Shown in pieces: positions 30,431-39,759 of a stretch of 64,000 nt of DNA (positions are counted from its first letter, which is position 1; each line of letters starts with the position of its first letter). A model generated the notes under the pieces. It was not told where the DNA came from, did not search any database, and saw nothing but the letters and a program-made list of their open reading frames with translations. A program made the translations under genes and the position numbers. The DNA comes from Massilia cavernae. GTDB taxonomy: Bacteria; Pseudomonadota; Gammaproteobacteria; Burkholderiales; Burkholderiaceae_D. Where the stretch lies: positions 1-64,000 of the forward strand of contig NZ_QYUP01000151.1 of the NCBI RefSeq assembly GCF_003590855.1, read 5' to 3'.

Positions 30431-30946
30431 TTAACCCTCAATCGCCTCAAAGGCGTAGTGAACTTCTTCACTGAATTTTTCAAGGAACATCAGCGCCCTC
30501 ACGCCCTGCGCCGCGTGTTCGTAGTCGCGCGCGTCCAGTTGCTTGCCGATCTGCTCCATGCGCGCCTTGCGTTCCTGCTTAACCTGCTCGTCCAGCGCAT
30601 CCAAAGCGTCGGCGTCCTTGTCCGCCCTCGCCTCGCCCAGCGCTTCGCGCCATTCCATCTGCTGCATCAGGAAGTCCATCGGCATCGCCGTATTCGATTC
30701 CGTCTTCAGGTCGACACCATTCAGCTCGCACAGGTATTGCGCGCGCTTCTGCGGATTGCGCAGGGTCTGGTATGCCTCGTTGGCGCGGGTGGCCCACTGC
30801 ATCGCGACGCGCTTTTCGGCGTCGGTCGCGTTGATGAAACGGTCGGGGTGGACGCGGCCCTGCACGTCGCGGTAGGCGGCGTCGAGCGCCCCCATGTCGA
30901 GCGCGAACACCGCCGGGAGCTGGAACAGGTCGAAGTGGTTCTGCAT
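30431..30946 (-). CDS. hscB: Fe-S assembly co-chaperone HscB
   Basis: A 171-residue J-domain protein. The J-domain carries VHPDRFINAT (the HPD motif that stimulates HscA). A C-terminal helical domain (FLMQQMEWREALGEAR) binds IscU. Normal length, 4 nt after iscA. Confidence 0.97.
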   Translation of the reverse strand: MQNHFDLFQLPAVFALDMGALDAAYRDVQGRVHPDRFINATDAEKRVAMQWATRANEAYQTLRNPQKRAQYLCELNGVDLKTESNTAMPMDFLMQQMEWREALGEARADKDADALDALDEQVKQERKARMEQIGKQLDARDYEHAAQGVRALMFLEKFSEEVHYAFEAIEG

Positions 30947-30950
30947 TAGG

Positions 30951-31274
30951 TCAGATGCGGAAGCTCTCGCCGCAACCGCAATTGTCCTTGACGTTCGGGT
31001 TGTTGAAGCGGAAGCCTTCGTTCAGGCCTTCGCGGGCAAAATCGAGCTCGGTGCCGTCGATGTACGGCAGGCTTTTCGGGTCGACGAATACCTTGACGCC
31101 GTTCGACTCGAATACCGCGTCGTCGGCGGTGCCTTCGTCCACGTATTCAAGCTTGTAGGCCAGGCCCGAACAGCCGGTCGTGCGCACGCCAAAACGCAAA
31201 CCGACACCCTTGCCGCGGCGTTCGATGTAGCGGTTGATATGCTTCGCGGCTTTTTCGGTCACTGTGATTGCCAT
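30951..31274 (-). CDS. iscA: Iron-sulfur assembly protein IscA
   Basis: A 107-residue A-type carrier with the three conserved Cys: [15 protein letters not shown] and the C-terminal NCGCGESF. It carries clusters or iron to target proteins. Operon position between iscU and hscB is standard. Confidence 0.97.
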   Translation of the reverse strand: MAITVTEKAAKHINRYIERRGKGVGLRFGVRTTGCSGLAYKLEYVDEGTADDAVFESNGVKVFVDPKSLPYIDGTELDFAREGLNEGFRFNNPNVKDNCGCGESFRI

Positions 31275-31289
31275 GGTGTTTCCCTCGAA

Positions 31290-31679
31290 TTAAGCAGCAG
31301 CCGGATGCTTGGTCTTGTAGTCCGCGACGGCAGCCTTGATTGCGTCTTCAGCCAGGATCGAGCAGTGGATCTTCACTGGCGGCAGCGCCAGTTCTTCCGC
31401 GATCTGGGTGTTCTTGATCGACAGCGCCTGGTCGAGCGTCTTGCCCTTGACCCATTCGGTCACCAGCGACGACGAAGCGATCGCCGAACCGCAGCCGTAG
31501 GTCTTGAACTTCGCGTCTTCGATCACGCCGTCCGCGCCGACCTTGATCTGCAACTTCATCACGTCGCCGCAGGCTGGTGCGCCGACCATGCCGGTGCCGA
31601 CGTCGCCGTCGTCCTTGCCGAACGCGCCGACGTTACGTGGATTTTCGTAGTGATCCAACACTTTGTCCGAGTATGCCAT
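31290..31679 (-). CDS. iscU: Fe-S cluster scaffold IscU
   Basis: A 129-residue scaffold. Cluster Cys lie in GAPACGDVMK, TYGCGSAIAS and KIHCSILAED. It also has the LPPVK HscA-recognition motif before the third Cys. It receives sulfur from IscS; both genes are adjacent. Confidence 0.98.
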   Translation of the reverse strand: MAYSDKVLDHYENPRNVGAFGKDDGDVGTGMVGAPACGDVMKLQIKVGADGVIEDAKFKTYGCGSAIASSSLVTEWVKGKTLDQALSIKNTQIAEELALPPVKIHCSILAEDAIKAAVADYKTKHPAAA

Positions 31680-31706
31680 TTTGATGCTCCTAGTAAGTCA
31701 GTGCGT

Positions 31707-32963
31707 TTAGTGGGCGGCCCACTGGATCGTCGAAATGTCGATCCCTTCTTTGTACATGTCCCACAGCGGCGACAGTTCGCGCAGCTTGTCGACCTTAGCC
31801 TTGAGCAGCTTGACCGCGAAGTCGATGTCTTCTTCGGTCGAGAAGCGGCCGATGGTGAAGCGGATCGAGCTGTGCGCCAGTTCGTCGCTGCGGCCCAGCG
31901 CGCGCAGCACGTACGATGGTTCCAGGCTGGCCGAGGTGCAGGCCGAACCGGACGACACCGCGATGTCCTTGATTGCCATGATCAGCGATTCGCCTTCGAC
32001 GTAGTTGAAGCTGACGTTCAGGTTGTGCGGAACGCGGTGCTCCATGTCGCCGTTGATGTAAACCTCGTCGATCTCCATCAGGCCCTTGGCCAGGCGGTCG
32101 CGCAGCGCAGTGACGTGGGCGATCTCGCTGTCCATCTCTTCTTTGGCGATGCGGAAGGCTTCGCCCATGCCGACGATCTGGTGGGTCGGCAGGGTGCCCG
32201 AACGCAGGCCGCGCTCATGGCCGCCGCCGTGCATCTGCGCTTCAAGGCGCACGCGCGGCTTGCGGCGCACGTACAGCGCGCCGATGCCTTTCGGGCCGTA
32301 GGTCTTGTGCGCGGTGAAGGTCATCAGGTCGACCTTGGACTTGGCCAGGTCGATGTGGACCTTGCCGGTGGCCTGGGCCGCGTCGCAATGGAAGATGATG
32401 CCCTTGCTGCGGCACAGTTCGCCAATTTCGTCGATCGGCTGGATCACGCCGATCTCGTTGTTGACCAGCATCACCGAGACCAGGATGGTGTCCGGGCGGA
32501 TCGCCGCTTCCAGCTGGGCGATGGTGATCAGGCCGTTGTCCTGCGGCTCGAGGTAGGTGGCGTCGAAGCCGACGCGCTCCAGCTCGCGCACGGTGTCGAG
32601 CACCGACTTGTGCTCGGTTTTCAGCGTGATGATGTGCTTGCCCTTGGACTTGTAGAACTGGGCCGCGCCCTTCAGCGCCAGGTTGTTGCTCTCGGTGGCG
32701 CCGGAAGTCCAGATGATTTCGCGCGGATCGGCATTGACCAGCGCCGCGACGTGGCCGCGCGCTTCTTCGACCGCCGCTTCCGCGGTCCAGCCGTACATGT
32801 GGCTGCGCGATGCCGGATTGCCGAACTGCTCGCGCAGGTAGGGAATCATCTTGTCGGCCACGCGCGGATCGATCGGCGTGGTGGCCGAGTAATCCATGTA
32901 GATCGGGAAATGCGGTGCGGTCACGAATTTCTGCTCGAGGGTTTTGTCCAAAGGCGCGTTCAT
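31707..32963 (-). CDS. iscS: Cysteine desulfurase IscS
   Basis: A 418-residue PLP enzyme giving sulfur to IscU. The PLP lysine is in [11 protein letters not shown] and the persulfide Cys in [20 protein letters not shown] at 32963 (MNAPLDKT) is preferred; the TTG one codon upstream is not needed. It follows iscR by 19 nt. Confidence 0.97.
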   Translation of the reverse strand: MNAPLDKTLEQKFVTAPHFPIYMDYSATTPIDPRVADKMIPYLREQFGNPASRSHMYGWTAEAAVEEARGHVAALVNADPREIIWTSGATESNNLALKGAAQFYKSKGKHIITLKTEHKSVLDTVRELERVGFDATYLEPQDNGLITIAQLEAAIRPDTILVSVMLVNNEIGVIQPIDEIGELCRSKGIIFHCDAAQATGKVHIDLAKSKVDLMTFTAHKTYGPKGIGALYVRRKPRVRLEAQMHGGGHERGLRSGTLPTHQIVGMGEAFRIAKEEMDSEIAHVTALRDRLAKGLMEIDEVYINGDMEHRVPHNLNVSFNYVEGESLIMAIKDIAVSSGSACTSASLEPSYVLRALGRSDELAHSSIRFTIGRFSTEEDIDFAVKLLKAKVDKLRELSPLWDMYKEGIDISTIQWAAH

Positions 32964-32982
32964 CAAATCACTCCAATATGCT

Positions 32983-33465
32983 TCAATTTTGCCCGACGGC
33001 CACGTTGTTGCGGTGCATCACCACAACGCTTTGTTCGGCACTCTTTTGCTTCTGCTGGTCGACCAGGTCCTGCAGCGAAACCGAGTCCAGGTAATCGACC
33101 ATCTTTTCGTTGAGCGTGGACCACAGCTCGTGGGTCATGCAGCGCGCACCGGTGGTGGCGTCGGCGCCGTGACAGGTTTCCTTGCCGCCGCATTGGGTGG
33201 CGTCGATCGGTTCGTCGACCGCGATGATGATATCGGCCACTGTGACCTCATCCGCCCCGCGCGCCAGACTGTAGCCGCCGCCCGGTCCGCGGATGGACTC
33301 GACGATGGCGTGGCGGCGCAGCTTGCCGAACAGCTGCTCGAGGTAGGACAGGGAAATTGCCTGGCGCTGGCTGATGCCTGACAGCGTGACCGGGCCCTTG
33401 CCTTGACGCATGGCTAAGTCGATCATCGCAGTTACAGCAAAACGGCCTTTTGTGGTCAGACGCAT
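32983..33465 (-). CDS. iscR: Fe-S sensing regulator IscR
   Basis: A 160-residue Rrf2-family regulator that binds a [2Fe-2S] cluster and represses the isc operon. The winged helix ([18 protein letters not shown]) and the cluster Cys in [19 protein letters not shown] are intact. ATG 33465 is used because IscR begins MRLT. First gene of the operon; an IscR-type box lies 76 nt upstream. Confidence 0.97.
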   Translation of the reverse strand: MRLTTKGRFAVTAMIDLAMRQGKGPVTLSGISQRQAISLSYLEQLFGKLRRHAIVESIRGPGGGYSLARGADEVTVADIIIAVDEPIDATQCGGKETCHGADATTGARCMTHELWSTLNEKMVDYLDSVSLQDLVDQQKQKSAEQSVVVMHRNNVAVGQN

Positions 33466-33540
33466 CGCAATCCCGTCACATGTTAAAATCTTGCCTCGTT
33501 TCAGCAGATAACTTCCCCACAAGATTCCCGCGGGCAGGTA

Positions 33541-33565
33541 TTAGTTGAACGATTTAGTCAAGTAT
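33541..33565 (-). promoter_or_regulatory. IscR type-1 binding site overlapping the isc promoter
   Basis: Read on the minus strand, the 25 bp begin ATACTTGACTAAATC and end GTTCAACTAA. This agrees at nearly all defined positions with the type-1 IscR site (ATA-S-YY-GACT ... GTC-RR-S-TAT pattern). A TTGACT -35 element (33561-33556) is inside it, so bound IscR would block polymerase. Confidence 0.75.
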
Positions 33566-33703
33566 AACAAATTCCGGCCACCTTGTCTTGGCCGCCCCTC
33601 CCAGCCCCTCCCCCTCGCGCCGTTTGTTGCAGCGCGGAAGATTTTCGTTTTTTTAGTTGTGGAAGAACACTTGCGCGCGCGGGCAACCGTAGATAACGCG
33701 ACG

Positions 33704-34488
33704 CTAGGCGGACCGGTGCGGCGATTGCAGCAGGCGCATCGGCCCGAACAGTTCCTGCATCCCGACGTGCTCGATGAAGGACAGGTTGTAGGGATGCTCG
33801 GAACACACTTGCGGAAACCTGGCCGTCTCGGGCAGGCGCTTCAGCTGTTCAGCAATTTTTCCCCACAACACAAGGGTAGGCGCAGGCGACAAATTATCGG
33901 CCAGCGCCGCCAGCACCGTCTGCAGGAACGGCAGCCAGGCGCGTGCGTCGATCGCCGGCGCCACATGCGGGCGGAACACCAGCGACGCGTTCAGCAGCAA
34001 GAAGCCGTGGCGGGTCAGGTTGCCTTGCAGCTCGGCCAACGTCTGGACCGAGCCGTTCGACGTGGCGCTGCAAGCGACCGGACGCATCGCCTCGCCGCCG
34101 GTATTGCCGGCCTGCAGCTGGCCGTCGGCCACCAGCAGCATCTTCATGAAGTTACGCAGCGAGGTTGCGCGGTTGACCGGCTTGGCCAGCCCCGATTCGC
34201 ACCACAGGCTGCCCACGGCGCCATCCATGAAGCACACCCCGGTGGCGCTCTCGGTGCGCGGATACGGCCCCTCCCCACCAGCACGTAGCGCACATCCTGC
34301 AGGGGCAGCGCGAACGCGGCGAAGATGCGCTGGCCGGTCGGCAAGTAGTCATCCCGAGCCAGCGTTTCCAGGTAGGCGGGATCGGCGCGCGCGACCGCCT
34401 CCAGTCCCCTGGCGAGGTGTGGCCGCCACGACGGGTGGGCCAGCGCCATGGCATCGAGAATGGCTTGGGGAATGGCGGTGGACGGCAT
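33704..34488 (-). pseudogene. Uracil-DNA glycosylase-like gene with one-base frameshift
   Basis: Two frames join into one protein of about 260 residues. The first has MPSTAIPQAILDAM ... LQDVRYVLVG. The second has GPYPRTESATGVCFMDGAV, SLWCESGLAKPVNRATSLRN and EHPYNLSFIEHVG, the UDG-fold motifs. One missing G in the run at 34273-34276 restores V-G-E-G-P-Y-P. Family 1 enzymes have GQDPYH here, so even the intact protein belongs to a variant branch. UDG enzymes excise uracil from DNA. A real lesion or a base-calling gap are both possible. Confidence 0.7.
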
Positions 34489-34641
34489 TGGGCGGGCACG
34501 GTTCTGAAAGGCAGGATTGTAGCGCAGGGGTGCGGATTCAACCACGCGTCAGGGTTTCCGGATTCGAGGCATTATTGGCAACACAAACGGGGGAGCCGGG
34601 CATGCCCGCTCAGTAATTTTTCTTTCGCCATGGAGCTTCAG

Positions 34642-35085
34642 ATGCAAACAATTCAGGAAGTAATGACCATCGACGTACGCAGTATTTCACCCGAAGAAAG
34701 CGTGCGCCGCGCCGCCCAGCTGATGGATGAGCTGAATGTCGGCGCCCTGCCGGTTTGCGACGGCCCCAAGCTGGTCGGCATGATTACCGACCGCGACATC
34801 ACCGTGCGTTCCACCGCCGCTGGACAGGCGCCGGAAAGCACCCGCGTCGGCGACGTGATGAGCACCGACGTACGCACCTGCTACTCGACCCAGGCGGTCG
34901 ACGAAGTGTTGGGCCAGATGGGCGACGTGCAAATCCGCCGCGTTCCGGTGGTCGACCAGGCCTCGCATACGCTGGTGGGCATCGTGTCGCTGGGCGATTT
35001 CGCCACCCGCCACGCCGGCCCGACCGACGAAGCGCTGGAAGAAATTTCCCTGCCTTCGGAAGCGGACCGCAGCAGGGCGCACTGA
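34642..35085 (+). CDS. Tandem CBS-domain protein
   Basis: A 147-residue protein made of two CBS motifs: TIQEVMTIDVRSISPEESV with DGPKLVGMITDRDI, and RVGDVMSTDVRTCYSTQ with TLVGIVSLGDFA. Such stand-alone pairs bind adenosine nucleotides and act as energy or redox sensors. ATG 34642 has GGAG 7 nt upstream; earlier starts are not supported. It converges with a universal stress protein gene. Confidence 0.9.
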   Translation: MQTIQEVMTIDVRSISPEESVRRAAQLMDELNVGALPVCDGPKLVGMITDRDITVRSTAAGQAPESTRVGDVMSTDVRTCYSTQAVDEVLGQMGDVQIRRVPVVDQASHTLVGIVSLGDFATRHAGPTDEALEEISLPSEADRSRAH

Positions 35086-35096
35086 CGCGCCGAACC

Positions 35097-35121
35097 ATTG
35101 CGCCGCCCAAGGCGGCGCAAT
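35097..35121. terminator. Bidirectional hairpin between CBS and stress genes
   Basis: A perfect 11-bp stem ATTGCGCCGCC/GGCGGCGCAAT with a CAA loop lies between two convergent stop codons. No T-run follows on either side. Confidence 0.5.
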
Positions 35122-35154
35122 GTGTCCGTCACGGTCCGTCAACGCCTTCACCGC

Positions 35155-35592
35155 CTAGCGGAACACCAGCACCGGCACTTGGCTGTGCGTCAGCACCTTC
35201 TGGGTTTCGCTTCCCAGCAGTAAGGCGCGCACGCCGCTTCTGCCGTGCGACGCCATCGCGATCAGGTCGCAGTTGCGTTCCGTCGCCGTGTGCAGGATGG
35301 ACTGCCAGATGTCGTCGGAACGGATGACCACGCTTTCGCACACGACACCATCTACCCTCGCCTGCTGCTCGACGGTGCTCAGGATCTTGCGCGCCACTGC
35401 CTCGCTGTCGATTTCATACTGTTCCTCCGTGTCCTCGATCATGTCGGGCCGGTAAGTGAAGGTATGGAACGGCGGTACCACATGCACTGCGGTGACCTTG
35501 GCGTTCATCTCGCGCGCCATCCGCACTGCGGCCTGTGTTGCCTTGTCGGAACTGTCAGAGCCATCGGTCGGCAACAGAATATGCTTGAACAT
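35155..35592 (-). CDS. Universal stress protein (UspA family)
   Basis: A 145-residue single-domain Usp. FKHILLPTDGSDSSDKA is the N-terminal strand and loop. The ATP-binding signature G-x2-G-x9-G-S lies in ASHGRSGVRALLLGSET near the C-terminus, so it is of the nucleotide-binding type. Likely a stress-survival protein. AGGAGGG lies upstream. Confidence 0.93.
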   Translation of the reverse strand: MFKHILLPTDGSDSSDKATQAAVRMAREMNAKVTAVHVVPPFHTFTYRPDMIEDTEEQYEIDSEAVARKILSTVEQQARVDGVVCESVVIRSDDIWQSILHTATERNCDLIAMASHGRSGVRALLLGSETQKVLTHSQVPVLVFR

Positions 35593-35680
35593 AATTCCCT
35601 CCTCAACGTCGGATCACACAGCCAGTGTGATCCTTCAGGAGGGCGTGCGCAATCGGCACGCGTATCCAGTCTTGAAGGGG

Positions 35681-36325
35681 CTACTCCGCGTCGGGCTGGC
35701 GCGATGGATGAGCGTCGGCGAACGCGGGCAGTTCAACGCAGGCGGCGTTGATGCGCGCGATGGTCGGAAATTGCGCCATGTCGATATTGAAGCGCTGCGC
35801 GTTGAACACCTGCGGCACCAGCAAGCAGTCTGCCATCGTCGGCGAATCGCCGTGGCAGAAGCGGCCGGTTTGCGGCGATGCCGCCAGCCGCGCCTCGATG
35901 GCGGCCAGTCCCTCGCTGACCCAGTGGACGTACCATTGGTTCTTGTCATCGTCCGATGCGCCCAGCTGGCGCACCAGGTACTTCAGCACGCGCAGGTTGC
36001 CGAGCGGGTGGATGTCGCAAGCGACGTCCAGCGCCAGCGAACGCACGCGGGCGCGGCCCAGCGGATCGGACGGCATCAGCGGCATGTCCGGATACGCCTC
36101 GTCGAGATACTCGATGATGGCAACGGACTGGGTCAGCACGGTGCCGCCGTCGTCCAGCGCAGGGACCAGCGCCGACGGGTTGACCGCGCGGTATTCGGGC
36201 TTGAGCTGCTGGCCGCCCTCCTTCAACAGGTGCACCGGGACGGCGTCGTACGCGAGCCCTTTCAGGTTCAGCGCAATGCGGACCCGGTAGGCCGCGGAAC
36301 TGCGGAAGTAGGTATACAGTTTCAT
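35681..36325 (-). CDS. maiA: Maleylacetoacetate isomerase
   Basis: A 214-residue zeta-class glutathione transferase. The N-terminal thioredoxin fold carries YTYFRSSAAYRVRIALN, the Ser-Ser-Cys/Ala motif region typical of MaiA. NPSALVPALDDGG follows. It isomerises maleylacetoacetate in tyrosine or homogentisate breakdown. The partner hmgA and fahA genes are not nearby. Confidence 0.9.
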   Translation of the reverse strand: MKLYTYFRSSAAYRVRIALNLKGLAYDAVPVHLLKEGGQQLKPEYRAVNPSALVPALDDGGTVLTQSVAIIEYLDEAYPDMPLMPSDPLGRARVRSLALDVACDIHPLGNLRVLKYLVRQLGASDDDKNQWYVHWVSEGLAAIEARLAASPQTGRFCHGDSPTMADCLLVPQVFNAQRFNIDMAQFPTIARINAACVELPAFADAHPSRQPDAE

Positions 36326-36513
36326 TGCTTGCGGCCCTCGTATGTGATGTCTTCGGTCGTATGCTCAAACAAGAATTTTCGCACAATCTTGTCAGTACAT
36401 TCACGTAGCCATCATATCAAGGCTGCGGGGCGCATGATTCGTGGGAAGGTACTGCCGGCGCGGCTTGGGCGCCATCGCTATAATGGCCGCTGGCTCAATT
36501 GACATCCACCCCT

Positions 36514-36523
36514 TCCTGAAGGA
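36514..36523. repeat. Target-site duplication of the IS4 element, left copy
   Basis: TCCTGAAGGA, identical to 38048-38057 on the other side of the insertion. The 10-bp length is within the IS4-family range. Confidence 0.85.
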
Positions 36524-38047
36524 CTGAGGATTACCCACAAATTCCTTGACTATGAAATCATTCATTCTTCCGAAAGATAAGGTACATCTGCGAAATTTCA
36601 TGCAGAGCCAGGAATCCTCGCCAAAGCACTGTCATGCCGGGAGGACGGTCTCGCTTGCGCCCGAGGTAGCCGCCCAGCTTGGCGATCCACAGTATTGCTT
36701 CTCCCAAGGTGGGCGGCTGTTGCGGAACGCTGCTAACGGCGTGCGTCCGACAATACAAGGCTTGCCACTCGAAACGCTGCAACAACACTTCACAGGAAAC
36801 ATCCGCATCCAGTCGCCCCAACAGTGTGGCGTAAAGAATTCGCCAAGCGATGACGGCAAACAGGGCGGTAGCGCGGATGAAGCGCTTCACATCGCCAAAC
36901 TGCCGCGCCTCAATCTGGCAACCACTCTTGAGTACTCGGTGCCATGTTTCAATCGTCCAGCGGCGCGCATACCAAGACAGACGTTCCAGTGCCTGCTCCA
37001 TGGTGTGGGTCGCTACCGAAGTGAGCAACATCCATTCGATCGGGTCCTGTCCTTGCGGCGGGTCAATTTCGATGGCCCAAATCGCATATGCATCTACCTC
37101 GGCCAGCCCTTTGACCTTGCAGCTCTTCGGTTTGCGAATGCGTACCGGGGCGCAGCGTATTGCCATCTGCGCAGTGCGTTCGGCTCTCTTCCCGCGCTCA
37201 GGTATACGCAACGACGTTGTTCCCATCGGCGCAACAGACTGCATCGCTTCCCACAAGTAAGCTTCGGGGTGGTTCACTCGGCGATTCCAGGCCGCGCGCA
37301 CCAACCACTCCACATCGGGACTGCGCTCTGCAACAAACACGTCGTACAGATCGCCCTCGCGATCGCACACTCCCACGATTTGCGTCCCACGACATTGGGA
37401 TTTGAGCGCCGTCATGTGGTTCAAACCCTCGATCCACTTGACGCTCTCCTTCTCATCTATCGGCAACTTCTTGCGCAATGCTTTCTTACCCAACTGCGCC
37501 AGAGGCCGCACCCACGTCTTCAGTCCCAGAACACCCAAGGGCAAGCCTTCCGGCGTGAGCGCGAGCATGCTATGCATGAAGAATCCCCTCACGTGTTTGT
37601 GGGTGCAGTAGCCCAATCCCTCGGTGGCTGGCAGATGCGTCAGGTTGTATTCGGTCGTGTCTTGGATTGCCAGAATCACTGGCACTTCGCGCATGCGTGC
37701 CAGCGTCTGTCCAATGTGCGAAGTCAGGATGCCATCCGTGTCGACCTCCTCGTTGTCGAAAAAACGATAAGCGGCCTTGAGCTGGGCCTGCGACAGCGAC
37801 TGCGGAAACGAACAATGCGGGCTCTTGGCCAACTGGCGTGCCAGCGCGACCAGTCGAGCGGTCCGGCGTGCGTCGCCCAAGTCGGCTGCGCCGAACTCGT
37901 CGATTGCCCAATCGTTTTCGATTTCCTGAGACAAGGGTATGCATCGCAATTATTGATGGCTAGAAAGTTAACATCGTTTTTTGTTGTTTACAACGCTTTT
38001 CTGCATACCATCGAGAACGCTATGCAAAATTTGTGGGTAATCCTCAG
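36524..38047. mobile_element. IS4-family insertion sequence, 1,524 bp
   Basis: Perfect 20-bp terminal inverted repeats (CTGAGGATTACCCACAAATT at 36524-36543, complement at 38028-38047) bound one transposase gene. The ends resemble the 19-bp IS50/Tn5 ends in CTGA and CACAA positions. The intact 10-bp duplication and perfect repeats suggest recent insertion. Confidence 0.92.
36558..37949 (-). CDS. IS4-family (IS50/Tn5-like) DDE transposase
   Basis: A 463-residue transposase. The N-terminal Tn5-type DNA-binding part (WAIDEFGAADLGDARRTARL) is followed by the RNase H-like core. First Asp is in ILAIQDTTEYN, second in VGVCDREGDLYDVF, and the YREK signature Y-x2-R-x3-E-x6-K is complete in YARRWTIETWHRVLK. 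The C-terminal dimerisation region is present. It catalyses cut-and-paste transposition through the 20-bp ends. Confidence 0.95.
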   Translation of the reverse strand: MRCIPLSQEIENDWAIDEFGAADLGDARRTARLVALARQLAKSPHCSFPQSLSQAQLKAAYRFFDNEEVDTDGILTSHIGQTLARMREVPVILAIQDTTEYNLTHLPATEGLGYCTHKHVRGFFMHSMLALTPEGLPLGVLGLKTWVRPLAQLGKKALRKKLPIDEKESVKWIEGLNHMTALKSQCRGTQIVGVCDREGDLYDVFVAERSPDVEWLVRAAWNRRVNHPEAYLWEAMQSVAPMGTTSLRIPERGKRAERTAQMAIRCAPVRIRKPKSCKVKGLAEVDAYAIWAIEIDPPQGQDPIEWMLLTSVATHTMEQALERLSWYARRWTIETWHRVLKSGCQIEARQFGDVKRFIRATALFAVIAWRILYATLLGRLDADVSCEVLLQRFEWQALYCRTHAVSSVPQQPPTLGEAILWIAKLGGYLGRKRDRPPGMTVLWRGFLALHEISQMYLIFRKNE

Positions 38048-38057
38048 TCCTGAAGGA
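38048..38057. repeat. Target-site duplication of the IS4 element, right copy
   Basis: TCCTGAAGGA, matching 36514-36523. Half of the disrupted IS200/IS605 hairpin (GGAAGGGG, 38055-38062) starts within it. Confidence 0.85.
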
Positions 38058-38099
38058 AGGGGATTCTTACGGCGCTACGCGGCGATTTGCACAGTCGCT

Positions 38100-39309
38100 T
38101 CAGTGGGGTGAGCGCATGCGCTCACGCTTCGCCGAGCGGCCTGGCTGCACCGGCTCTCCACAGGCTAGAACGCGATGTCCTCGCGCTAAAACATTGATCG
38201 CACCGACCACATCGGCGTGATTTTCGTAACCGCAATCGACGCATAAGAATTTCGCTTGTGTTTGCCGATTGTCTTTCGATGCGTGGCCGCAGCACGGGCA
38301 CGTCCGGCTGGTGTGGTGCGGCGGAACGGCCAACAGTATGCCGCCGTTCCACGCCACTTTGTAATCCAGTTGTCGCCTGAATTCACCCCATCCCTGATCG
38401 AGAATGGCGCGGTTCAGGCTGGACTTCTGTTTCACCATCTTGCCGTGCCGTTCGCTGCTGCCTTTGGAAGACCTGGACATGTTCCGTATCTTCAATGCAT
38501 ACGAACGCGTGGTTTGCGCGGGCGGCGAGCCTGATCGTTGTTGTGGCTTTGTGCAGGAAATCTTTGCGGGCGTTAGCGATGCGGGTGTGAACCTTCTGGA
38601 CGCGGGCCTTTGCCTTCTTCCAGTTGTTGCTGAACTTGACCTTGCGGCTCATGCGGCGCTGGTAGCGGGCAAGGCGCTGTTGGTGCTTCTTGAAGCTGTT
38701 GAGCGGGGCGATATAGCTCTCGTCGCTCATGGTGGCGAACCGAGCGATGCCGACGTCGATCCCGATGGCGGTTGTCGCCGTGGGCAGGGGCTGCTCGACC
38801 TCGCGCCGCGTCTGAATCGACACGAACCACTTGCCTCCCGACTGGCTCACGGTGACGTTACGCAGTTCGCCGAGCACGTCCCTGCTGTTGCGGTAGCGCA
38901 GCCAACCCAATTTGGGAAGAAAGAGGCGATTGTTGGCCTGATCGAGCTTGATCTGTTTCGGATCGGGGTAGCGGAAAGCATCGCCGCTGCCCTTGCGCTT
39001 GAAACGCGGGAAATCGGCGCGTTTGGCAAAGAAGTTTTGGTAAGCCTTCTCCAAGTCCTTCAAGGCATGTTGTAATGGATGACAAGGCGCGTCCTTGAGC
39101 CACGGCGTGTCAATGCCATTGCGCCATCCCGTAAGGTGTTTCGCCATCGCGACATAGCCGATGAACTTGTTACCCGCTTCGTAATTTTCTTTTTGCAGTG
39201 CCAGCGCCTTGTTATAGACGAACCGGCACGATCCGGCGAAGCGGCGCATAGCGCGCTCCTGCTCGCCATTTGGCATCAGTTCGTATTTGTAGGCTTGTAG
39301 ACGCTACAT
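38100..39309 (-). pseudogene. tnpB: TnpB RNA-guided nuclease of the IS605 element, doubly broken
   Basis: The reading frame should start at ATG 39309, but codon 2 is TAG. After it the frame continues RLQAYKYELMPNGEQ and the full TnpB body. The first RuvC Asp is in AIGIDVGIARFATMSDE and the Glu region in AFVCIED. The frame then breaks at 38488-38493 and resumes LKIRNMSRSSKGS, with zinc-finger Cys in CPCCGHASKDN and CVDCGYENHADVVGAINVL (third Asp). The break fits an 8-nt deletion between GAAGAT repeats. TnpB normally cleaves DNA with a guide RNA made from the element end; this copy cannot be made whole. Confidence 0.88.
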
Positions 39310-39330
39310 GCTTCGATTATCGTTTGGTCT

Positions 39331-39747
39331 ATGAGTAATGGCAGCGATATTCGCCACGGAAGACACTGTATTTTTCTAATGCATGTGCATTTGATCTTTG
39401 TCACAAGATACCGCCGTGAAGTCTTCACAAAAGAGATTCTTGACGACCTGCGCCCGATGTTTGCCAGCGTCTGTACGGACTTTGAAGCGGAACTGGTGGA
39501 GTTCGACGGCGAGGATGACCACGTTCACCTTCTGGTAAACTACCCGCCCAAGGTTGCCGTTTCCACTCTGGTCAACAGCCTGAAAGGTGTTTCCAGCCGC
39601 ATGATTCGGAAGAAGAACTATCCAAGTATTCGAAGAAAACTGTGGGGCGGCGCGCTTTGGTCGCCCAGCTACTTTGCGGGTAGTTGCGGCGGCGCACCCA
39701 TCGCAGTTATTCGACAGTACATCGAACAGCAGCAGACTCCGCACTAA
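39331..39747 (+). CDS. tnpA: IS200/IS605 Y1 transposase TnpA
   Basis: A 138-residue HUH single-strand transposase. The HUH motif is in DDHVHLLVNYPP and the catalytic Tyr in AVIRQYIEQQQTP. The start MSNGSDIRHGRHCIFL is standard for the family. It appears intact, unlike its tnpB. It would excise and insert the element as single-stranded DNA, but the tnpB-side end it needs is interrupted. Confidence 0.94.
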   Translation: MSNGSDIRHGRHCIFLMHVHLIFVTRYRREVFTKEILDDLRPMFASVCTDFEAELVEFDGEDDHVHLLVNYPPKVAVSTLVNSLKGVSSRMIRKKNYPSIRRKLWGGALWSPSYFAGSCGGAPIAVIRQYIEQQQTPH

Positions 39748-39759
39748 AGTCCAAGGCAA

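Noticed and set aside
30894-33113. 739-codon open frame on the + strand over the isc genes
   Set aside because: Antisense of iscA, iscU and iscS, all of which are certain.
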